Assembly: GCA_011799875.1 (NCBI GenBank)
Contig: CM022298.1
Span: 728,368,135 to 728,432,134, forward strand
Reading direction: 5' to 3'
From: Thinopyrum elongatum
Taxonomy: Eukaryota > Streptophyta > Magnoliopsida > Poales > Poaceae
Length of the DNA stretch: 64,000 nt
Position 1 is the first letter of the stretch. Every line of letters begins with the position of its first letter. A program made the translations under genes and the position numbers. Positions 54,814-64,000 of the stretch are shown here, one piece after another. The notes under the pieces are model-generated. The model ran no database searches. It had not been told where the DNA came from and was given only the letters and a program-made list of their open reading frames with translations.

Positions 54814-55627
54814 TGATACGTCCATTTTGCATCACTATTTCTTATTATAATTTACTCTTTATGAATGATATTTGACACATTATTTCTCAATTCTAATGCC
54901 TTTTTCCCTTCAATTTGCATGTAATACACGAAGAGGGAAGTTCTCAGAAAATTACCGGACAGCTGGAAAATAGGGTCAAAACAACAACAAAAGAACACAT
55001 ATTTTTTCGGAGCTCCAAAAGGGCTGGAAATTTACTGAATAGTTTTCAGAGGAAAATAAGCCATGTGCTAGAAGTGGGGCCACAGGGGAGCTACAGGGGC
55101 TCCACGTGGAAGGTCCATGTGGAGGCCCTGTGCAGTGCCTCTCGACGCTCTTTGGTCCATAAATCGTATTTGACCTAAAACTTCATGGGAAATAATCTTG
55201 ATTTTTTCTGCCGCCGCTGTGAGGCGGAAACGAGGCAGAGCACTTTTGCCCTCTGGCAGGCTAATTCTGCCAAGGATCCATCACCATGAAACGGGGGAAT
55301 TCGAAGCCATCGTCACCATCAACACTCCGATCATCATTGGGATCATCATCTCCATCACCATCTTCATCAGCACCGCCATCTCAATCAACTCCGTCAACCC
55401 TAACTCTCTGATCTATGAACTTCTGTCTCAGATCTTTTGCTGAGTATAATTTCTAGTGTCGATTACTCCTTGTAGTTGATGCTTAGAAGTTATATTGGTG
55501 AAAGATTCATATGTTCAGATAGTTATTCATAGATTCATCTCCACTAATCATGATCGATATGATGTGTTGTGAGTAGTTCGTTACGTTCTTGAGGACATGG
55601 GATAAATCTTGTGACTAATAATCTTGT
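54814..55627 (+). mobile_element. 5' part of a Gypsy-type LTR (TGATACGTCCATTTTGCATC...)
   Basis: Begins with the LTR terminus TGATACGTCCATTTTGCATC and continues with sequence typical of an abundant Triticeae Gypsy LTR (GCCATCGTCACCATC, GTGACTAATAATC). It is cut at 55627 by the insertion of Copia element 3. The remainder must lie beyond the window. Confidence 0.65.
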
Positions 55628-57747
55628 TGTAGGAGATATGCCCTAGAGGCAATAATAAATGTTATTGTTTATCTCCCTGTTCATAATTATGTTTGTGTTC
55701 CATGCTATAACTGCTGTGGTTCCCGAGCCCGTATATCCATAAAGGCTCTGGGGAAAACCCATGTGCACGTGTGGAATAATAAACGGTGAAATGTATTCCT
55801 AGTCATGCCTCTAAGACTGGCTCAAGTGTTGCATGATGATTATGTTTTCCCAATCATGGGCATGTCTATGGCAGCAACTTTGAGGGCACAATGTTAGCAG
55901 AACATTTGTGTTGAATCGACCCGATTTGATGTTATGCTATGAGATTCATTCGTCACAAGTTAATGGTTAATAACACAGGAAGTTAATGTTTGCATAATTC
56001 CTTAGACCATGAGAGTATCAAGTTTCTTCATGCTTGCTTCATGAACTTTGGGGTTTGTTAAACGTCATCCGTAAATGGGTGGCTATTACGGCGGCTTACG
56101 GGTTCATGGAAAAGTATGTCAAGGGAATTGATAGCTCAAGATTGGGATTTGCTCCTCCGTCGATGGAGAGATATCTCTGGGCCCTCTCAGTGTTATGGTA
56201 TCCATCATCATCTGGCCAGACACAGGGTGATTTGATCACGGGTATGCCGGAACACAGAACAAGAAAAGAGAACAATACCGGTAACGAGGTAACTGGCATA
56301 GTGGACAAGGAGTTGATCCACAGGGATGCCAACATGTCTCACCTCGGGTATTCGTAACATATCATGAAGTAAAAGGAATAGCACACTGCAACTGGAGGTT
56401 CACTCGAATATTCATTCGTGTGGGTATAGGGGTCAATATGGGTGTCCACGGCTCCGATGTTGATCATTGCTCGGATGGGGTTCCGGGTCATGTCTATACT
56501 TCACCGAACCTATAGGGTCACACGCTTAAGGGTCATCTATCTGCTGAATACTAGACAGGGAGTCTGAGAGAAAGTTTCCGGGAGAAAGTTTTTCGGAGAC
56601 AGCGGAAAAGTTCCGAAGAAAGAGGGCACCGGATGAGTTTCGGTGAAACCGAAAAAAGTTGTTTTGGGGTATACCATTAAGTCAAAATGGTTTCGGCACA
56701 TGCCTGATAATTCTTGGAGAGTACCAGAATCTTTCTGGAAACTTTCTGGAATTTTTCGGGATAAAAACTGGAAATGTTCCGGAGCTGCCGGAACCGCTTC
56801 AGATGCTTTTCGCAGATGAAAATCACTAAACCGGAATTGTTCTGGAACATGTTGAAAATTATTATGGTGGGTACTGGAAATGTTCTAAGCCCACATAAAT
56901 ATTTTCAGTTCGAACTGACGCTGAAAAATGTCGTCGTGAATAGTGAAAGTGTTTTTTGGGTCCTAAGATATTTTGGGATGATGTGGATGGATGAGAGCCC
57001 CCTTGGGGGGGCCTCTACTAGGTGGCCGGCCACATGAGGAGGAGCTCCTTGGAGCTCCACATGTCCTTTGGTCTTCCCCTTTATGCCCTTGGAAAGTGTT
57101 TCCTTCATGGGTACTTTGGTATTTTTGAATGCCCATCCTACCCCTTGGTTTTCCTATAAAAGGAGGAGAGGGGGCTGCTCATTCCTTCATCCTTGGTTCT
57201 CATACACATGCTATGCTTTGCTAGCTCTCTCTCTCTCCCCCTCCCATGAAAAGAGTTTTTCGTAGAGCCGAAAGGCTGTCTGGGTTTCGGCAGGAACTAG
57301 TTCTGGACGGCGAAGCCCTGCTGGATAGTTGACACCGTATGTGTGCAACTCTGTAGAAAGATTGTTGTTTCGGTCTTAGTTCGAGAGTGCCTCCCGAAGG
57401 GCTGTCCGTATGACCGTCCGAGTTTCGAAGGTCCTCCCGAAGGGCTGTCCGAGTGACCGTTCGAGTTTCGAAGGTCCTCCCGAAGTGCTATCCGCGACAC
57501 CGTCCGAGGGACTGTTTGACCGCCTCCCGGAGGGCTGTTCGAGGAGCAGATGAGGGTATACATCCTCGCGGTTGGGAGGTTTTAAATCCTAGCTGCGGGG
57601 ATTTGCACCGCCGATCGTCATCGAGTCTACTTCCGCCGCGCTACGAGTCGGTAACGAAACAGATCAAACCTTGTATGCAGTCTCCATTGTCGTCCTGGGC
57701 TGGTGCGTAGGTCGGAATTTTTTTGTTTTCTGCTGCATTACCCAACA
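55628..57747 (+). repeat. 5' LTR of Copia element 3
   Basis: 2120 bp, TGTAGGAGATATGCCC to CATTACCCAACA. TATA motif CTATAAAAGG at 57154-57163. CCTCCCGAAGGG units occur several times between 57390 and 57540. Confidence 0.9.
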
Positions 57748-58735
57748 GTGGCATCATGAGCCGTGCTATGCGTAGATGCCGGTTGCGATCTAGAATACAT
57801 AAGATGTATGGGTGTTGCACAATATAATTAGGTAGTAGATGAGTTCTATTACTGAAAATTATTTGTGCAGGTAGCAGATGAAATCTGTTACCTGACGTTC
57901 CTGTTTCTTCCCCTGAATTTGCGTAGTCCTGATCTTGACGGCATGGTGGAATCTCACAAAGTTCTGGCAATCCGCTATCCTTTCATGCTGCTCCTGAGTA
58001 TGCTAATTGACAGATCAACGAAGTGCTAACAGTTCTTCGGGTTCCACCGTAGTGAAAGAAAGATGGATGTTTCGCAGACGAAAGAGCAATGCAGATATGA
58101 TCTGCACGGGGGTCATGCGTATGACAAAGTTTAGTATGGGGCTCGAGATTTTATTATCTCATGTTTCATACACCCCGCAAGTTAATCTAGCAACTTGAAT
58201 TATCATACTTGATGATGGACGTTGGTAGCTTCGGTTTGTTTCGAAACCTTAGAAGCCACGTAAAACCAGTTTTTGCTAAACCGATTAGAGACGTATAACT
58301 TGGTTTTGCAGGAGGGTTTGCATGTGCATATGATGTGGTATAGCAGTGCTCATAATAATTTGATTATGTATGAGATGACTATATGATGTAAATTGATTAA
58401 CATGACCTGCGTGTCATGATTCGGCATGATGGCTGGAGCCATATGATTGCACTTTAAATGACCTGTGTGTCAACCTTGTGTAATGCACTTATTTTTATTA
58501 GCTATTGAGATAGCAATATTATCTGGTGCATCGACAAGGTGGTGGCAATCTTCGCGAAGGTGAACACCGACGCGAATGCTGAAGACGAAGAAATGAAACA
58601 CTTCTCTATCAGAAAGGGCTATACCATATCATGCTAATTATGAATTGCCTGATCTGTTTATCACTTATGATGCACCCATCTTGATTGCGTGGTAGTCGCT
58701 TTTTATTAGGGTGATCTCTGAAAAAATATCAAGTA
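57748..58735 (+). other. Leader and primer-binding region of Copia element 3
   Basis: Starts GTGGCATCATGAGCC, the same degenerate tRNA-Met primer site as in element 2. It contains the conserved stretch beginning GATAGCAATATTATC near 58509. In frame it reads about 40 codons up to GYTISC before a stop. Confidence 0.65.
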
Positions 58736-61700
58736 GTTAGTGTTCTCCCAAGTGTAGCACCGTCACAGCACCTAACTTTTCGGGGTGCGCCATGGATACA
58801 TGGGTACGAACAATTAGGGATATGTGAGGCGGGCGAGGTCAGACCTCGCAGCAAGATCACTTGGTTGTGTTGACGTTCAGGCATGAATGTCATGAGCTCG
58901 GAACACACGCATCGAAAGATGAACAAGAGTCACATAGAGATGTGATCGGCATGTTGACCTACCGATTAAAATTCCCGTCATGAGATGATGATTCTATGGT
59001 GATGAATTGAAGTCTGGATCTTGAATCACTCACAATCAATTATGAGAGATATTGATTTGAGTGGGAGCGCACTGTTGAATTAACTTGTTTAATTCTCAGT
59101 GCAATTAATTGTGAACTCTGTCTAAGTGTGGTTTGCATAATAGTTGTAGAGTAATGGCTCGCGTTTAAACCTTCCCTATGAAAATTGAATTAGCTGTTAA
59201 ATATCTGGTTAAAACTTTACGGTTGGTAACGTAATGTGAGGATTGTCCTCAAGAGTGCCAAGAAGGACTTTGTCCTATCGTATGCTTTCGGTATTCTCCC
59301 ACTAATGCTATGGATCATGTGACTCTCGTCCCTCGATCCAAAAGCTAGAATTCTGTTATGGTCAAAGTGCAATATGTTTGCTTCCATGAGACCCGAACTT
59401 CGAAAGTTTGGATAGTTATGTGATATTCATGGAACTGAAAATCTTTTTCAGATACAAACAAAGCAATGTTTATTTGCAAGCATTTGTAAAAGTGTTTACT
59501 ATGCATTTGACTATTGGGAAAGGGATCCAGAAGAACCCCCGTCATATGATGATGGTGAATAAAACAACAACTTAAAGAGAAAGGAAGTGTCCGAAGGGTG
59601 TTAGTGAAATTTTCACGCCTAGGAAGTCCGTGGCTAAACACCACTCTTAAGTTGGGTGCTTCTTTTGAGAGTAGGAGAAATACTGAAAGTTCAACTGTTA
59701 GAAGTATAAAGGCAGAAAGAAAGAAGACTGGAATATCCAGCTCATGTATGAATGTCATACAAGGTTTTGATGTATAGAAGGCTGGTCAAAGATATAGTTC
59801 TTGGGAATTATGATTAAATTGTTAATCACTGATTCTTGGGTATTGTGAGTTAATCACAAAGATACCCGCTCAATTGCATTCTATTGCAACTCGATGTAAG
59901 AACTACTATGGCCTGAAAGACTAGCGAGGAATGAGGTTTAGGTATACACAGGGAACATAGTAAATGGTACTATATCTTCCATCGGTGTATTACCGTCTGT
60001 ATTTATTTTCATAATTCATTTAGAGTTTTACAAACTCTAGCCCATTGCATAAGGTATCTTGCAAGAAGGTTGTTCATAAGAGAACTTTTAATGTTCGGTG
60101 TTATAAATAACATAAGGGCCATACTTTCATTATGAATGAGATGTATGTTATGAATATTGATAATAATACGTTACCTCTGGGATTACTTTCATAATTCATT
60201 TTAGAGTTTCATAGACTCTAGCCCATTGCACAATGTTTGTTGCAAAAGAGTTGTTCATAAAAACAACAATTGTTGTTCAGTATTATGAATAACATGAAGG
60301 GCCATGCTTCCATCCAAGATGGGATATATGTTATGAATATTGATGGTAATATGATACATCCGTAACACTGACGCTAAATGTCGCAAGACTAAAAGAACAT
60401 CACACAAGTGTGGCACTACATTTGGTCACATTGGAGAAACCCACATGGAAAATTCCATTATGATGGATTTTGAAGTCTTTTGATTTTGAATCATCTAACA
60501 CTTGCAACTTTCCTCCGAAAAGTGAAGTGACTAAAACACCGTTCACAGGCCATAAGGAACGAACAACAAACTTATTGGTGATCATACATTTGATGTGTGT
60601 AGTCCGATAAATGTTGTTAGTAGTGGATTTATCTATCCTCAGAAATGACTCAAGTAGATATATGGATATTTACTTGATGAGACGTAAGTCTGGATCTTTT
60701 GAATTCATTCGAAAGGTTTTCAAAAATGAAATAGAAGTTATTGTAACAAGAAAATTATGTTTCTACAATTCGATTGCAGAAAGGAATATTTGAGTTACAA
60801 GTTTAGCGAATGTCTGATGAGTTGTGAAAGGGGTTTCATAACTTGCACCTCCCGAAACACCACTGCAAGTGGAAAGTCCATGAAGATGTAATCGAACCAT
60901 TTATGACATGGTAAGATCAAAGATGACATAAATAAATTTGCCATTATCCCTTTTAAAGTGATGCTTTAGAGACTGCGGCTTTTACACTGAAAAGAGCTCC
61001 ATCGGGTCTGTTGAAATGATGCCATGGTATGGTACGCCCAACCATGTTATATCTTTTCTTAAACATTTGGAATATGAGGCTTGTGTAAAAGGTTACAAAC
61101 CTATTCCAAATAAGACAAAGTGCTACTTTGTAGGTTATCCCAAGTAAATTGGGTATTCTCCCACCACTATACCAAGGCAAAGGGTTTTGCCACAAAACGG
61201 TATGCTTTTAAAGAGAATAGTTCTTGCAAAAGGTGAGTGGGAGGACAGTGCAACTCGACGAGATAACTAATATCTTCGTCATCAGGTCAAAGGAAAGGAA
61301 CCTTGGAAGTAATTCCTGAGTTTCCTATTGCGACTGATACAGAAGTCTCTACATTAAATGTATGGACTTCGGTCGAACTTGCAGCTGAACCACGTAGGCA
61401 AGGCTCGTGCAAACCTCTCAGGTGCGCAAACGAGATATTGTTGTTAGACAACAGTATACCTACGATACACAAGGAAGCGTTGATGGGCCCTGACTCCGGG
61501 ATTGGCTAAATGCCAATATAATCCGAGATAGTTTCCATATAAATGATTCAAGATCATACCTTGATGAACCCTTCGGAAGACTTAGAGTCTAACGAACTTT
61601 TATGGAACTATAAACTGATACGGATGAAAATGTTTTATCCATAAAGCTCGACTTGTTGCAATAAACAAATTCAAGGATTTGACTACGATGAAATTGTCTC

Positions 61701-63025
61701 ACCGTAGCGATGCTTAAAGTCAGATCGGGTTAAACTAGCAATTGATACATGGATGACGAAAGGATTTCCATCTGATGGAAATGAAACCAAGGACTTGCAT
61801 GTGTTACAGTCCAAGGTATTTTGTCTATCCAGAGGATGCTAGTAAGGGTGCAAACTTCAGAGTTCCAGCGATGGACAGAAGAGAGCAAAGTGGAGTTGGA
61901 ATCTTCGTGTTTTGATGAAATGGTCAAAAGGGTTTGACTTCATCAATGGGTAACGAAGATGCTTGTGGTTTCAAGAAAGTAAGTGGGAGCATGATAATAT
62001 TTCTAAAAACCTTGTGTACCTGACACATTGTTAATTGGAAATAAATTTCTTGACACGAATTAGGACTTCATTTGAAAATAGTTTTTTGATGAAGTGCTTA
62101 GGCTAAATAGCCTCAACATTAGGCATGATGATCTATGGAGATAGATTTGCCTAATGGGGCTAAGCAATGAATACATATTGACAAGGTGCTAAAACCTTTT
62201 AGCATTTAAAACACCAAGGAGTGATTCTTGCCGAAGTCACATGGAAAGAATTTTTGCAAGACTCGGTGTCCCAAAACACTGATGAGAAAAATACATGATG
62301 GAGATTCCACACACTCTTGTGTTTGGATTAATCATGTATTCCATGGTATGTAAAACAACCAGATATGTCCGATGCTCCCAAGGAGTTGCGAGCATGAATA
62401 CCAAAGTGATCAAAGTACTGATCACGGGACAACAGTGAAAGATGTCATTGAGTACTAGAGTAGTACTGATGATATGTTTTCTCGCAGTGAGAGATTATGA
62501 AGTGCTCGTTGTAAGTGATTACATCGATACAGTCTTCATCAATGCTCCATGCGATTTTCAATTTAATTTGAGGGTTTTGTGTAACATACAATATGGTGGC
62601 CCGGTAAGTTAGAATTGTTCTCAACAGGATACTGTGGCGAATTCTATGACAAAGGGTAAGTATGTTGACGCTTTAGAAGCGACAAAGAAGTTGTTGAATC
62701 ATATAGTTCATTCATGAACTTAGTATGGTTCCAAGATGGCTTTTGTCAATGGGACACTACTGCAAGTAGTTGCTCCATAACTCAGTCTGAGGAATCCAGG
62801 TTCAACCTGTGATTCACATACATACAAAGCCAAGTCCACACAAAAATATGAATTTTGTGAAAGCGTGAAAACGCGAGGATATGCAAAGATACAAACGGAG
62901 CTGAAGTCGTCAGATTCGTTGGACATCAGGCTATACCACAAGCGAAGCATATTTACACCGGTGTGCCACAGGTGTAAAGTGCATTAGCATTAACTAGATT
63001 ATTGACTCTAGTGCAAGTGAGAGTC
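58736..63025 (+). pseudogene. Degraded Copia gag-pol remnant of element 3
   Basis: No long frame. 60611-60793 reads SSRYMDIYLMRRKSGSF and FKNEIEV, almost identical to the remnant in element 2 and homologous to the integrase core of element 1. The region at 61300-61500 retains the linker between integrase and reverse transcriptase (PIATDTEVS, PRRQGSC-like text). The polypurine tract GTGCAAGTGAGAGTC lies just before 63026. Confidence 0.7.
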
Positions 63026-64000
63026 TGTAGGAGATATGCCCTAGAGGTAATAATAAATGTTATTGTTTATCTCCCTGTTCATAATTATGTTTGTGTTCCA
63101 TGCTATAACTGCTGTGGTTCCCGAGCCCGTATATCCATAAAGGCTCTAGGGAAAACCCATGGGCACATGTGGAATATTAAACGGTGAAATGTATTCCTAG
63201 TCATGCCTCTAAGACTGGCTCAAGTGTTGCATGATGATTATGTTTTCCCAATCATGGGCATGTCTATGCCAGCAATTTTGAGGGCACAATGTTAGCAGAA
63301 CATTTGTGTTGAATCGACCCGATTTGATGTTATGCTATGAGATTCATTCGTCACAAGTTAATGGTTAATAACATAGGAAGTTAATGTTTGCATAATTCCT
63401 TAGACCATGAGAGTATCGAGTTTCTTCATGCTTGCTTCATGAACTTTCGGGTTTGTTAAACGTCATCCGTAAATGGGTGGCTATTACGGCGGCTTACAGG
63501 TTCATGGAAAAGTATGTCAAGGGACTTGATAGCTCAAGATTCGGATTTGCTCCTCCGTCGATGGAGAGATATCTCTGGGCCCTCTCAGTGTTATGGTATC
63601 CATCATCATCTGGCCAGACATAGGGTGATTTGATCACGGGTATGCCGGAACACAGAACAAGAAAAGAGAACAATACCGGTAACGAGGTAACTGGCATAGT
63701 GGACAAGGAGTTGATCCACAGGGATGCCAACATGTCTCACCTCGGGTATTCGTAACATATCATGAAGTAAAAGGAATAGCACACTGCAACTGGAGGTTCA
63801 CTCGAATATTCATTCGTGTGGGTATAGGGGTCAATATGGGTGTCCACGGCTCCGATGTTGATCATTGCTCGGAAGGGGTTCCGGGTCATGTCTATACTTC
63901 ACCGAACCTATAGGGTCACACGCTTAAGGGTCATCTATCTGCTGAATACTAGACAGGGAGTCTGAGAGAAAGTTTCCGGGAGAAAGTTTTTCGGAGACAG
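63026..64000 (+). repeat. 3' LTR of Copia element 3, partial
   Basis: The first 975 bases match 55628-56602 with few differences. The window ends inside it. Confidence 0.9.

Larger units (their letters stand above)
55628..64000 (+). mobile_element. Copia LTR retrotransposon 3, degraded pol, runs off the window
   Basis: Plus orientation. 5' LTR at 55628-57747, internal region 57748-63025, and the first 975 bases of the 3' LTR from 63026. It is the same subfamily as element 2 in opposite orientation: the internal lengths are 5.28 kb in both and the same decayed pol remnants lie at corresponding positions. The right target duplication is outside the window, so the insertion site (CTTGT on the left) cannot be confirmed. 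Confidence 0.88.

Noticed and set aside
1..64000. Prokaryote-style systems (CRISPR arrays, operons, toxin-antitoxin pairs)
   Set aside because: The tandem arrays have no spacer/repeat organisation of CRISPR type. The whole window is plant repetitive DNA with no compact gene clusters.

Overview
This is a gene-poor, transposon-saturated stretch of a large grass genome, most likely from the Triticeae (wheat, Aegilops or barley type). The evidence is an Au-type tRNA-derived SINE at about 21803-22105, Copia and Gypsy LTRs of the kind common in Triticeae (termini TGTAGGAGATATGCCC and TGATACGTC), Stowaway-, hAT-, Harbinger- and CACTA-type DNA elements, and no intact host gene. No rRNA, tRNA or CRISPR array was seen. 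Nearly all short open frames are chance frames or decayed transposon coding.

Layout. 1-1990 is an AT-rich array of diverged tandem repeats. 2052-9881 and 19592-22573 are two copies of one segmental duplication about 17.5 kb apart. Both contain a small Helitron-like element and both carry an hAT-like element, which has an 8-bp target duplication (TCTAGAAT) in copy 2. 9882 to about 14660 is a decayed endogenous pararetrovirus (Caulimoviridae, closest in layout to tungro/orendo-type viruses) on the minus strand. It shows promoter and leader, frame-broken small genes, a movement-protein frame, a coat-protein region with a CCHC knuckle, and truncation before protease/reverse transcriptase. 15303-19206 is a region bounded by inverted copies of a self-complementary terminus. 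It holds a MURA/FAR1-like zinc-knuckle fragment, an inverted MITE pair and minisatellites. 22805-26971 is a 4.17-kb solo LTR with target duplication AGCAT, inserted at the edge of another Gypsy LTR. 27345-29300 is a decayed long Gypsy LTR. 29607-30594 is a poly(A)-tailed retroposon with a 12-bp target duplication. 31636-33016 holds a hairpin MITE, a partial duplication of an exon-like sequence and one CACTA terminus.

33127-54417 is a three-level nest in which each level is marked by its target duplication. A 2.3-kb PIF/Harbinger element (TTA) carries a trihelix/NAM-associated type gene. That gene was split by a 9.4-kb coding Copia element (GTACG/GTACA), whose pol was in turn split by a second 9.57-kb Copia element (GAAAC). 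The second element and a third one at 55628 to beyond the window end (opposite orientation) share the same degraded pol between conserved LTRs and leader. They look like a non-autonomous subfamily mobilised in trans, with the coding type represented by the outer element. The third element is inserted in a Gypsy LTR that begins at 54814.

All boundaries were read by eye. Target duplications were checked base by base, but identity percentages, ages and database family names were not computed.
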